Of a DNA stretch of 17,408 bases, positions 6,408 to 13,003 are shown piece by piece (the stretch's first letter is position 1; the number at the start of each line of letters is the position of its first letter). Both the position numbers and the translations under genes were made by a program. Under the pieces are notes generated by a model, which saw only the letters and a list, made by a program, of their open reading frames with translations, searched no databases and was not told the origin of the DNA. Source of the stretch: Methanobrevibacter sp. (lineage in GTDB: Archaea; Methanobacteriota; Methanobacteria; Methanobacteriales; Methanobacteriaceae); the NCBI GenBank assembly GCA_017646885.1, contig JAGCLR010000321.1:1-17408 (forward strand), written 5' to 3'.

Positions 6408-6690
6408 TTATTACATACTCCTTTAATGCAGAAAGTCTCATTCTATCTACTCTCGATTCGGAGATTGACTTATCGCCCTTTACCCATTTATAGGCGTTTA
6501 AATCAATATTGCTGTTTACAACATATGGAACTCTTTTGTAACCTTGTTTTTTAAGATAGTTGTATTTAATCTTTGTGGATATTAAGGTGTATAATATATA
6601 GATTATCATGATAAAAGCCAAGAAACAAAATATGATGATTGGAACAATGTATTCAGTCCAAAATTTCATTTCAAAATATCTTTCCATCAT
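6391..6690 (-). CDS. Single-pass membrane protein, hypothetical
   Basis: This 99-aa protein has one strong hydrophobic segment at about residues 14-37 (IVPIIIFCFLAFIMIIYILY) followed by a basic region (KIKYNYLKKQGYKR) and a soluble C-terminal domain of about 50 residues. By charge the C-terminal domain should be cytoplasmic. The first ATG overlaps the upstream stop (ATGA), with a GAGGTGG ribosome site very close. No family is recognised. Confidence 0.7.
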   Translation of the reverse strand: MMERYFEMKFWTEYIVPIIIFCFLAFIMIIYILYTLISTKIKYNYLKKQGYKRVPYVVNSNIDLNAYKWVKGDKSISESRVDRMRLSALKEYVINASEH

Positions 6691-7277
6691 CCCACCTCTA
6701 CAATTCCATCTGGTCTTAGTTGCATAAGAGCTTTTAATTTACAGAGTGCTGAAATCGCATTCGCCGCTGTACGTTCCCAATAATTTGAGGTATCTCCCTC
6801 ATTGATTTCAACTTCAAATTCTTCCTTGGTATACTTATTTTTATCTGAGTTTTTTGTAATGCTTAGAATTAAGAACTCATTTCCGTCAATTTTCTTACCG
6901 TCTTTATCAATATAAATTGCTCTTGTTTCTTTTCGTGTTCTCCAAATTCTATCAGGACTTCCAGGTTTTACTGGATCAGAATATTTACCCCTAATGCAAT
7001 CAATCATCTTTGAAATAATTGGTAAACACTGTGAGGCTTCAAGTTTATTAAATTCATTTATACCGTGTGATTTACCGCAAACTTCTTTCATTGCTTCTCC
7101 GAAATATCCTGAATAATTATATGTGATGTTTAACCAAGCTTCTGTAATAGGTTTTGGATAAAATGTTTTTGTTGCTTCATCATATTCTGCCGCATATGTT
7201 CCGCCAGTAAGAAGATGTGCTTGGACTTCTAGAGTTTCATTAGTTACCGGATCTTTAAGCCTGATATCATAACTCAT
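6687..7277 (-). CDS. Conserved phage hypothetical protein (MSYDI... family)
   Basis: The 196-aa protein begins MSYDIRLKDPVTNETLEV, has GGTYAAEY near 25-32 and LNITYNYSGYF near 49-59, and ends with a pattern SNYWERTAANAISALCKL followed by RPDG. I recognise this as a recurring phage and prophage family with no known function; that recollection is from memory, not a search. No catalytic motif stands out. The ATG has AGGAGG in good position and overlaps the previous stop (ATGA). It is the second gene of the operon from the promoter at 7509-7537. Confidence 0.75.
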   Translation of the reverse strand: MSYDIRLKDPVTNETLEVQAHLLTGGTYAAEYDEATKTFYPKPITEAWLNITYNYSGYFGEAMKEVCGKSHGINEFNKLEASQCLPIISKMIDCIRGKYSDPVKPGSPDRIWRTRKETRAIYIDKDGKKIDGNEFLILSITKNSDKNKYTKEEFEVEINEGDTSNYWERTAANAISALCKLKALMQLRPDGIVEVG

Positions 7278-7471
7278 TTATTTTCCTCCTCAGAAACCTT
7301 CCGTCGAACATAACACATATATTCGATTTCAGGAACAAACTTCCCATCCTCCCGTCTAATACATCTTGGAAAACCAGAACCATTATTATCATAATTTGCA
7401 CACTTCTTGCATTTCCAAGGGATTTCACAAGGATCAGAATAACCGTGAACAATAGGTTTAAGACCAGCCAT
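7274..7471 (-). CDS. Small cysteine-rich protein, possible zinc finger
   Basis: This 65-aa protein has five cysteines: one near residue 15, a CKKC pair (WKCKKCANYD), then FPRC and YMC. The Cx2C pair with later cysteines suggests metal binding. It is the first gene after the promoter at 7509-7537 and has a GGAGG ribosome site. It overlaps the next gene by ATGA. Function is unknown. Confidence 0.7.
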   Translation of the reverse strand: MAGLKPIVHGYSDPCEIPWKCKKCANYDNNGSGFPRCIRREDGKFVPEIEYMCYVRRKVSEEENK

Positions 7472-7508
7472 AATAAATTACCTCCAAATAAAAAAGTTCT
7501 ACAAGTAC

Positions 7509-7537
7509 AGTATAACATATTCTCGCAAGTTTGTCAA
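7509..7537 (-). promoter_or_regulatory. Consensus sigma-70 promoter with extended -10
   Basis: On the minus strand: TTGACA (7537-7532), 17-bp spacer, TATACT (7514-7509) with TG upstream. The predicted start is near 7502. It directly follows the terminator at 7562-7592 and drives the operon 7471-4017. Confidence 0.9.
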
Positions 7538-7561
7538 GAGAAAAGTTACAATAAAATTTAC

Positions 7562-7592
7562 AAAAAATCCTCCCATATTTTAGGAGGATTTT
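7562..7592 (-). terminator. Intrinsic terminator
   Basis: A 10-bp inverted repeat (AAAATCCTCC 7564-7573 with GGAGGATTTT 7583-7592) is followed on the minus strand by six T. It lies just after the stop at 7611 and closes the unit 8528-7611. Confidence 0.85.
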
Positions 7593-7610
7593 GTATGTTA
7601 TGTCAATGAA

Positions 7611-7832
7611 CTAGACATCAATATTATTGTAGGATTTAACAGCCTCCTCAACAAAAAATGTTTCTTCAACAATCTTTCCATTTACAGAAACTTGATAAAC
7701 AATTTCATCTCCATCGAAGGAAACAACCGCATTTAATTTTTTGCAACCTTCACTATTTATGAAAGCTGCGAGTTCGATAACTTTTGTGTTACAAACGATG
7801 TCATTAACGGTTATAGCGTGATTCTTTTTCAT
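7611..7832 (-). CDS. Small hypothetical protein
   Basis: This 73-aa soluble protein begins MKKNHAITVNDIV and has a beta-rich middle (LNAVVSFDGDEIVYQVSVNG). An ATG at 7841 lies directly against GGAGG and is too close to be used; the ATG at 7832 is nine bases from GGAGG and is preferred. It is the last gene before the terminator at 7562-7592. No family is recognised. Confidence 0.65.
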   Translation of the reverse strand: MKKNHAITVNDIVCNTKVIELAAFINSEGCKKLNAVVSFDGDEIVYQVSVNGKIVEETFFVEEAVKSYNNIDV

Positions 7833-7851
7833 AGTACGCATCCTCCATTAT

Positions 7852-8124
7852 TTATTCCCAAACAGTCTTCTGTTTAGCACAATTATCGTAGAACTCCGGA
7901 AATTCAACATTCTCATCATATTCAACATTTCCAAGATCGAATTTACAACCACAGGCAGGACACTCACATTTTGTGAACGTATCAATATCGGATTCATCTG
8001 AAATCCAAGTCTTTAAAGTGACATCCGACTGACGAAACCATTTATTACAATCAGGACATTGAATTGCCAAATGGTTTACAGGACGTCTTCCAAATTCTAC
8101 TTTAAGTTGTACTTTCTTAGACAT
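7852..8124 (-). CDS. Zinc-ribbon-like protein
   Basis: This 90-aa protein has CPDC at 23-26 and a cluster CECPACGC at 53-60, a Cx2C...Cx2C arrangement typical of a zinc ribbon or knuckle, then an acidic C-terminal tail. Start: the frame is open to an ATG at 8142 without a ribosome site; the ATG at 8124 has GGAGG nine bases upstream and is preferred. It could be a small transcription- or RNA-associated factor; the partner is unknown. Confidence 0.7.
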   Translation of the reverse strand: MSKKVQLKVEFGRRPVNHLAIQCPDCNKWFRQSDVTLKTWISDESDIDTFTKCECPACGCKFDLGNVEYDENVEFPEFYDNCAKQKTVWE

Positions 8125-8184
8125 AATTTTATCCTCCTTCATAATGGATCAGAATGTACGGTTTATGATTTTTTTTATTAGTCA

Positions 8185-8292
8185 TTATTCAAAAATTCCA
8201 TATTTAGTGTAAACCTTGTCCTTGTGTGCTTCAATATATGCTTCAAGCTGCTTAATCATTGAAATTGTGACTTTTCTGGTAATTAGAACTTT
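8185..8292 (-). pseudogene. Possible gene remnant (coding-like, no proper start)
   Basis: The 194-nt gap between 8142 and 8337 holds a 35-codon frame with protein-like composition (KVLITRKVTISMIKQLEAYIE, then EAHKDKVYTKYGIFE). It begins just after a stop and has only an internal ATG at 8259 without a ribosome site. It may be the 3' remnant of a gene, or a 24-aa peptide. The rest of the gap shows nothing clear beyond an A8 run near 8170-8178. Confidence 0.3.
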
Positions 8293-8336
8293 TTAGGATT
8301 TCTTAAAAATAACAGTCACTGACACTATATAAAACT

Positions 8337-8528
8337 TTAGGAATCCTTATACATATTAACACAGCAATATTTCTCATTGAAACCACGAACAGAAAATGTA
8401 GAATATTCCATTTCTGTTACTCGGTCAACCTCTGTAGGATTTTCATCATTTGTAGATGAAACAAGTGTATAATCGTCAAACTCTTCCGGGATTTTGTTAA
8501 TAAATTCTCTAAGCTCCTTAATAGTCAT
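8337..8528 (-). CDS. Small phage hypothetical protein
   Basis: This 63-aa protein starts MTIKELREFINKIPEEFDDY, a start style (MTxKEL...L...P.D) that recurs in many small phage and prophage proteins, though I cannot name a family. The C-terminal half is polar with two adjacent cysteines. Start: the ATG at 8543 has no ribosome site, while the ATG at 8528 has GGAGG eight bases upstream. It is the first gene after the promoter at 8580-8608. Confidence 0.65.
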   Translation of the reverse strand: MTIKELREFINKIPEEFDDYTLVSSTNDENPTEVDRVTEMEYSTFSVRGFNEKYCCVNMYKDS

Positions 8529-8579
8529 AACCTTATCCTCCATTATTTCATCTGTGTTGTTTGTTTAACTTACATATAT

Positions 8580-8608
8580 AGTATAACATATTTATAGCAA
8601 AATGTCAA
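8580..8608 (-). promoter_or_regulatory. Consensus sigma-70 promoter with extended -10
   Basis: On the minus strand: TTGACA (8608-8603), 17-bp spacer, TATACT (8585-8580) with TG upstream. The predicted start is near 8573. It follows the terminator at 8631-8673 and drives 8528-7611. Confidence 0.9.
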
Positions 8609-8630
8609 GAGGTTTTTGAAAAATTTTGAA

Positions 8631-8673
8631 TAAAAAATACCACAAAGAATATAAAATTCAATGTGGTATTTTT
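8631..8673 (-). terminator. Intrinsic terminator after the five-gene (I/L)xE unit
   Basis: A 12-bp perfect inverted repeat (8633-8644 with 8662-8673, arms AAAAATACCACA/TGTGGTATTTTT) gives a minus-strand T run. It closes unit 11217-8693 shortly after the stop at 8693. Confidence 0.85.
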
Positions 8674-8692
8674 GTATAGTATTTACAATAAT

Positions 8693-9157
8693 TTACCAGT
8701 CAAATTCATCTTTGATATCTTCTTCTGCTTCAGGATATTTATCAATAATTGTTTTTAGAACTTTTTGTTTAATTTTCTTTGCAATATTATCATTATAAAC
8801 CTCTACTTCATTTCTATAGTAATCTATTAAAGCATCTTCTAACTCATGAAAGTCTTCAAACCAATCACCAGAAAATTTAAAATTACTAACAATTTTTCTA
8901 GCTTTTTCGGCACCAACTAAATCTGGAGACTCCTTTAGGGACTCCTTTTGTAGTTTTTTGTTTTCTTTGTCTAAGAGTTTACCAAGCTGTTCAATCATTC
9001 CCATAATAACGTCATGCTGCTGCTTATCGGTAAACTCATTCCACGCGTTTCCGAAGAACTCTTTTGCAATAGCTTCTGCTTTTTTAACTAATGTTTTTGA
9101 TTCTTCACTCCAGTTATCTGGAAGTTCTACTTTTTCTGAAATATACTTCAACCTCAT
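8693..9157 (-). CDS. Hypothetical protein with (I/L)-x-E N-terminal leader
   Basis: This 154-aa protein is mainly alpha-helical and highly charged. It begins MRLKYISEK, with I6-S7-E8 fitting the (I/L)-x-E pattern shared by its four upstream neighbours. There are no cysteines and no membrane segment; WFEDFHELEDALIDYYRNE (about 99-117) is probably amphipathic. The ATG is preceded by AGGTGATTTATT. It is the last gene of the unit and is followed by the terminator at 8631-8673. Function is unknown; an internal virion or assembly protein would fit the leader hypothesis. Confidence 0.75.
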   Translation of the reverse strand: MRLKYISEKVELPDNWSEESKTLVKKAEAIAKEFFGNAWNEFTDKQQHDVIMGMIEQLGKLLDKENKKLQKESLKESPDLVGAEKARKIVSNFKFSGDWFEDFHELEDALIDYYRNEVEVYNDNIAKKIKQKVLKTIIDKYPEAEEDIKDEFDW

Positions 9158-9171
9158 AATAAATCACCTGC

Positions 9172-9726
9172 TTATTTAATAGTAGAATCTAACCATTCAA
9201 TATCTTCAGGAGTATTCATCTTAGTATCCTTATACCAATCTGACAAGGTGTACTTTCCTGCTTTCCAATCTGGGTCCATATCCAAATAATCATTAACGGC
9301 ATCAATATAATTTTGAACTTCTGGAAGGGATGTATCCCAACCCTTTTGTTTAAAGAAATATTCAATAGTATAACGTGCTTCCTCTTTCCACATTTCTGGA
9401 GTTACAACATATTTAGAAATTTCAGGATGTGATTCTGGATTCTTTAGATAATCCTGATAATCATCCCAATAATTTTCATTAACAGCTTCTCCAAGTTTAG
9501 TTGCCTTTGTAGCTCTAATTAAAGTATTAAGGGCATCCCATACTTTATCTCTAAGTTCCTGAGCATTATTCTTAACATGGGCATTAAAAGATTCAGGACT
9601 TGTATTCTTAAAATCTTCCCATCTGCGATTGAAATCCTTAATTAGTTTATCTGTATCATCAATGTAAGATAATCTATAGTACATATCATTATTTTTATCT
9701 TCTTTAAGTCTTAGTTTTTTAACCAT
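9172..9726 (-). CDS. Hypothetical protein with (I/L)-x-E N-terminal leader
   Basis: This 184-aa helical, acidic protein is rich in Trp, Tyr and Asp (for example YWDDYQDYL) and lacks cysteine and membrane segments. It begins MVKKLRLKED, with L7-K8-E9. The ATG follows AGAGG. It lies 14 nt upstream of the next gene and shares the leader pattern with it. No family is recognised; the Trp/Tyr-rich helices suggest a packed structural or protein-binding role. Confidence 0.75.
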   Translation of the reverse strand: MVKKLRLKEDKNNDMYYRLSYIDDTDKLIKDFNRRWEDFKNTSPESFNAHVKNNAQELRDKVWDALNTLIRATKATKLGEAVNENYWDDYQDYLKNPESHPEISKYVVTPEMWKEEARYTIEYFFKQKGWDTSLPEVQNYIDAVNDYLDMDPDWKAGKYTLSDWYKDTKMNTPEDIEWLDSTIK

Positions 9727-9744
9727 AAATATTTACCTCTCTTC

Positions 9745-10014
9745 TTACTCAATATGTATAGAAATATCTGAATCAGGATCATCAAAATCAATAAGCATTA
9801 CAGTATCACAATTATAATCTTTCCATATATCTCCAATATCGTGTCTAAGCTCATCGATAGTGACTCCTTTTTCAAGCACATCCAATTTTTTACCCGGTTG
9901 CATGGAATTGTAAAAATAAACATTTGCTATTGCATTTGAAGGTACAATAGCACAAAAATCTTTCAGTTTTATATTTCTATTCTTGACTGAATTCTCATTT
10001 AATTTCTTTACCAT
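9745..10014 (-). CDS. Small hypothetical protein with (I/L)-x-E N-terminal leader
   Basis: This 89-aa protein begins MVKKLNENS, with L5-N6-E7. The body after about residue 17 is mixed alpha/beta and ends in an acidic segment (LIDFDDPDSDISIHIE). The ATG has GGAGCG upstream, a moderate ribosome site, within the TTTATT start context seen in its neighbours. No family is recognised. Confidence 0.7.
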   Translation of the reverse strand: MVKKLNENSVKNRNIKLKDFCAIVPSNAIANVYFYNSMQPGKKLDVLEKGVTIDELRHDIGDIWKDYNCDTVMLIDFDDPDSDISIHIE

Positions 10015-10055
10015 AATAAATTCGCTCCATTCTAATATATGTAAGCAATAATGTT

Positions 10056-10481
10056 TTAATCCAAAACAATAGAACTATTGATGATATCATAAGCCCAGGA
10101 ATCATCATTATGATATCTATCAATCCACATCTGTTCCGGTTCTGATTTCAATTCCGGAACATTTAGGAAGTATAGATGCAGGTCTCTTCCATCATCCTTT
10201 GGATAAAAATAAAATGTGAATTCTGTTCCCTTAGGAATATATACATTACCATCTTCTGCAACCCAGAAATCCTGATTCTCAATAAGATCTGCAAGAAGGT
10301 TGTCTTCAATAAACCATCTATAAACTCCTTCCTTATAACCAAGATCAAAATCTTCCTTCAGTCTATATGTTTTACTAAAATCCTCGGCATTCTTTTTGTC
10401 AATACCATTTTTGGTATTCTTTATCAAAGCATCCCAATCCACATATGGTTTGTTGAGATCTTCATTGATTCTAAGTTTCAT
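10056..10481 (-). CDS. Hypothetical protein with (I/L)-x-E N-terminal leader
   Basis: This 141-aa acidic protein begins MKLRINEDLNK, with I5-N6-E7. A second similar string, RLKED, occurs inside (about residues 40-44). The C-terminal half is beta-rich (GNVYIPKGTEFTFYFYPKDD, then LHLYFLNVPEL). The ATG follows AAAGGAAGAG. No family is recognised. Confidence 0.75.
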   Translation of the reverse strand: MKLRINEDLNKPYVDWDALIKNTKNGIDKKNAEDFSKTYRLKEDFDLGYKEGVYRWFIEDNLLADLIENQDFWVAEDGNVYIPKGTEFTFYFYPKDDGRDLHLYFLNVPELKSEPEQMWIDRYHNDDSWAYDIINSSIVLD

Positions 10482-10500
10482 AATAAACTCTTCCTTTCTT

Positions 10501-10646
10501 TTAATTATTGGTAAATGTAAAGGATGTTTTACTCTCGTTATTCCGACTTACAACATTAACCTTAACATTGGTATTAACATTAACATTATCCTGGTTGTGT
10601 GTTGTTTTTTTTTGTTGATTTTTAGTTTAACCGTTTTAATCAACAT
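10501..10646 (-). pseudogene. Small gene split by a frameshift at an A9 run (or a slippage gene)
   Basis: From ATG 10646 the frame reads MLIKTVKLKINKKK, a start resembling the leaders of the neighbouring genes, then meets nine A (10613-10605). In the same frame it soon ends at 10548 (32 aa) in low-complexity Leu/Met sequence. In the -1 frame after the A run it continues as QDNVNVNTNVKVNVVSRNN and on to a stop at 10501, about 48 aa in total, with more protein-like composition. It may be a decayed gene, a sequencing error in the homopolymer, or a gene expressed by slippage. The ribosome site is weak. Confidence 0.4.
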
Positions 10647-10650
10647 TCAA

Positions 10651-11217
10651 TTACAGATAAAAATTCCCTAATAGGTTAGTACAAAGTTCTAGAATATATT
10701 TATCTCTAGCATCATTTAATGTCTCAGAATCATATTGAGAATCCCAAAGCACATCATAATCTTTTACCTCAGATGCTACTTTTTGTGCTAAATCAGTTTC
10801 TGCGAGATAAACAATGTTCTCTACAGCATCATATAATTTTTCAGTGAATTTACCCTTTAGAACATTCTCATTAACTTTCATTGCTCTTTTATCTCTTCTA
10901 TTTCTTTTAGCTGATTCAAAAATACCGTCATAATTAAGTTCATCAATAAAAGAGAGAAAATCATCAACATCTTCTTTTGTTTTTAAAATCATTCTGACTT
11001 TTTCATTTGCAAATGGAAGTGGAATATGTTCACTTTTATCAAGATCCGCAACATAAGCGCCCATATCTTCTAAATTTACACTTGCACAATACTTTGGGTT
11101 ATCTTCAAGAAAATAATCCAAGAACCCTTCTTTCTCATTTCCAAAACCTGCGTCTACTAATATACGGGATATCTCATATGCAGATAAACCAGTTCCCTCA
11201 TTTATTTTTATAACCAT
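10651..11217 (-). CDS. Hypothetical protein with (I/L)-x-E leader, apparently two fused modules
   Basis: This 188-aa protein begins MVIKINEGTG, with I5-N6-E7. Module 1 (about 8-100) is mixed alpha/beta. A basic linker (AKRNRRDKRA, about 103-112) follows, and then, starting at M113 (position 10881), the sequence MKVNENVLKGK, which looks like a second copy of the leader. Module 2 (about 118-188) is helical. This suggests fusion of two formerly separate genes or an internal start. The main ATG has AAGGGG upstream. No family is recognised. Confidence 0.7.
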   Translation of the reverse strand: MVIKINEGTGLSAYEISRILVDAGFGNEKEGFLDYFLEDNPKYCASVNLEDMGAYVADLDKSEHIPLPFANEKVRMILKTKEDVDDFLSFIDELNYDGIFESAKRNRRDKRAMKVNENVLKGKFTEKLYDAVENIVYLAETDLAQKVASEVKDYDVLWDSQYDSETLNDARDKYILELCTNLLGNFYL

Positions 11218-11330
11218 TACAATTCAACCCCTTCATAATCAACCTAAACTGTGTTCTAAAACACATATAATTAGTGTAAGTAAGAGTTTTATTTTTTGTT
11301 TATTGTATGTTTTTTTTTGTATAAGTAAGT
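11218..11330 (-). other. Gap with an A-tract and a short hairpin; no clear promoter
   Basis: Between the terminator at 11331-11373 and the gene start at 11217 there is no consensus sigma-70 site. It holds a nine-A run on the minus strand (11318-11310), a further A-rich stretch, and a 6-bp hairpin near 11249-11264 (TGTGTT/AACACA). A TTGACT at the edge of the terminator gives only a weak promoter match. A phage-specific promoter may lie here. Confidence 0.3.
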
Positions 11331-11373
11331 AAAGGATAGTCAAAATTCTTTTTCATGATTTTGACTATCCTTT
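11331..11373 (-). terminator. Strong hairpin, intrinsic terminator
   Basis: A 16-bp perfect inverted repeat (11331-11346 with 11358-11373) has an 11-nt loop. It lies eight bases after the stop at 11381 and closes the unit 14376-11381. The T tail on the minus strand is interrupted (CCTTTACTTACTT). Confidence 0.75.
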
Positions 11374-11380
11374 CTTATTA

Positions 11381-11617
11381 TTATCTAATATCTTCCTCTT
11401 CTTCAGGTTTCCAATTTTCTTCCAAAACATATCTGCTCACAGATTCACTTCCGTTCACATATACTGTTCTTACTGCAAATAGATTTCTTGGATTATCATA
11501 TCTTGATATAAGTTGACCAAGAAGTAATAGTGCGTCATCAATCTGCTCTGTTTGGGCAATAATTCTTTGTCCACCCAATGGATAAATTTCGATTACAAGA
11601 TAATTCTTTTCTTCCAT
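11381..11617 (-). CDS. Small hypothetical protein
   Basis: This 78-aa protein has a beta-strand start (YLVIEIYPLGGQRIIAQTE), a helix (IDDALLLLGQLISRY) and an acidic tail (EEEED). The fold order is faintly like that of the 71-aa protein at 14958-15173 (strand, strand, then an AL...L helix), but this is not convincing by eye. The ATG has AGGAGG. It is the last gene of its unit. Confidence 0.7.
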   Translation of the reverse strand: MEEKNYLVIEIYPLGGQRIIAQTEQIDDALLLLGQLISRYDNPRNLFAVRTVYVNGSESVSRYVLEENWKPEEEEDIR

Positions 11618-11619
11618 TA

Positions 11620-11961
11620 TTATTCCTCCTTTTGATAACCTGTAACTTGAATAAAAGATTCTCCAAATGCTGTCATATCTGTATCCTTGTAAGGGAAGAA
11701 CTGTTTTTCAAAAAGTTTATGTCTAAGAAAATCGGTTGCTGCTTCGTTGTCTGATACAGGGTATTCATTAACCTTAATATCGCCAAATGTAGGAGTAATT
11801 TCTTCTTTTACAAAATATCTTGTGCTGTCCGGAATTTTTGTGTATGTTCTCTCTGATCTAATTTCATTTACATTGTCGTCAAACAAACCAGGCTCAACTT
11901 TATAACTTCTTAGAATAAATTTATCGGGTATCTTTACATTAAATGTGATTTTTGTTTTCAT
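11620..11961 (-). CDS. Hypothetical protein
   Basis: This 113-aa soluble, beta-rich protein begins MKTKITFNVKIPDKFI. It has no cysteines, metal motif or membrane segment. The ATG has CGGAGG in good position, and the stop lies 2 nt before the next gene. No family is recognised. Confidence 0.7.
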   Translation of the reverse strand: MKTKITFNVKIPDKFILRSYKVEPGLFDDNVNEIRSERTYTKIPDSTRYFVKEEITPTFGDIKVNEYPVSDNEAATDFLRHKLFEKQFFPYKDTDMTAFGESFIQVTGYQKEE

Positions 11962-11963
11962 CT

Positions 11964-12383
11964 TTAATCCTCCGTTTCAATTAAGGGTTTATCTTCTTTT
12001 CCATAACTTTCTGGATTTGAAAAGAATTCCCTTTGGTTGAACCATTTATCATCTATAATATTTCCAATAATATCAATCGTGTCGCCCAATCCTTTTGAGG
12101 CAACTCTTATATACTTTCCTTTTAAATACTCCCATTTTTCAACACCGACAATATCCATGATTCTCATCATAGCTTCAAGGCCATTTCCACAGCCGTCAAA
12201 TTTTTTAGCTCCCAAATATCCATGACCAATGCAGCGACCACCATATACGCATCCCCAACCATATCCTTCTAAGGTGATTCCATATGTTAATACCCCATGA
12301 TCTGCCATGCTAATTGAGACGTCTTTAATGCAAGCATTTTCAATGGTATAACCTTCTTTTTCAAGTCTTTCTTTATAAAACAT
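11964..12383 (-). CDS. Conserved phage hypothetical protein
   Basis: This 139-aa protein carries the pattern IENACIKDVSISMADHGVL, then a glycine-rich stretch EGYGWGCVYGGRCIGHGY, then GLEAMMRIMDIVGVEKWEYL and KGKYIRV...GNIIDDKWF. I recognise this as a recurring phage family of unknown function, from memory. Cys and His are present but not in a clear metal motif. Start: GTG 12392 is in frame, but ATG 12383 is preferred because AGGAG lies eight bases upstream of it. Confidence 0.75.
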   Translation of the reverse strand: MFYKERLEKEGYTIENACIKDVSISMADHGVLTYGITLEGYGWGCVYGGRCIGHGYLGAKKFDGCGNGLEAMMRIMDIVGVEKWEYLKGKYIRVASKGLGDTIDIIGNIIDDKWFNQREFFSNPESYGKEDKPLIETED

Positions 12384-12409
12384 TTTTAACACTCCTATTC
12401 AAATTATCA

Positions 12410-12754
12410 TTAACTTCTTTGATCATCCGTTATACGAATATAATCCCATGATCGCCATTCTTTTTGACTAGCGACATGATATGCGTCTTTACATCTACTA
12501 AGATCTTCTTCAGCAAGTTTCACATTATACTCCGCAATTCTTTTTTGTAGCTTCAATGCACGGTACATTGAAAGTTCATAATTGTCGCTTTCAATAATAT
12601 GTTGAATTTCAGAATATAATTCATTACGTTCTTTCGTTAATGACTTTGTTACATCTGGATCTTTAGAACTATTTTCAAGCAGAAAGTCAAGTTCCAAATA
12701 TCTGTCATAAAGTTCTTTTTCTTTTCTTTTCATTTCAAACTTTTGATTACTCAT
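12410..12754 (-). CDS. Coiled-coil hypothetical protein
   Basis: The 114-aa protein is almost entirely charged helix (MSNQKFEMKRKEKELYDRYL onwards), with probable coiled-coil stretches in each half. The ATG follows AAGGAG. It lies downstream of the decayed region 12798-12932. No family is recognised. Confidence 0.7.
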   Translation of the reverse strand: MSNQKFEMKRKEKELYDRYLELDFLLENSSKDPDVTKSLTKERNELYSEIQHIIESDNYELSMYRALKLQKRIAEYNVKLAEEDLSRCKDAYHVASQKEWRSWDYIRITDDQRS

Positions 12755-12797
12755 ATTAAACTCCTTGTATTTTATTAAGTATTTTCCTCCTGATTTT

Positions 12798-12932
12798 TTA
12801 TTTGTGGTATATTCCCTGCTTTATTTTACCACCATCCCAATGAGCTTTAAGCTTTTAGTTAAGGAATTTTATTGTATCGGCTCTTTTCGTATCTAACCGT
12901 ACAAAAGGTCGATTGGGTGTTCTTTCAACAAC
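12798..12932 (-). pseudogene. Decayed protein-coding remnant with an in-frame stop
   Basis: The 249-nt gap between 12754 and 13004 contains one frame reading VVERTPNRPFVRLDTKRADT IKFLN, a TAA stop (12857-12855), then KLKAHWDGGKIKQGIYHK and a second TAA (12800-12798). Both parts have strongly protein-like composition in the same frame. Just upstream, a different frame reads VDKIVNRLLKEHP, consistent with a frameshift. There is no proper start. It is most likely a dead gene; a structured RNA is the alternative (GTGGTA/TACCAC can pair near its end). Confidence 0.45.
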
Positions 12933-13003
12933 CTATTCACAATCTTATCCACTCATTCATTTATTCCAACCTTAGATTTTTGCAGCCAGGATAATTAAAA
13001 TGA

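Noticed and set aside
7267..7518. Minus-strand 83-codon frame overlapping the 7274-7471 gene
   Set aside because: It begins inside the promoter region, has no ribosome site, and shadows a gene with a good GGAGG site and ATGA coupling.
8293..8336. Hairpin around GTCAGTGAC as a terminator for the gene ending at 8337
   Set aside because: The possible stem is very short with wobble pairs; the T-rich stretch after it is not enough support.
10551..10585. Repeated TAACATTAAC units suggesting a CRISPR or iteron array
   Set aside because: The units are too short, irregular and adjacent without spacers; they are explained by a repeating Val-Asn coding pattern.
12755..13003. A structured non-coding RNA filling the 249-nt gap
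   Set aside because: A single 6-bp pairing (GTGGTA/TACCAC) is weak evidence, while two long protein-like segments share one reading frame; kept only as an alternative.
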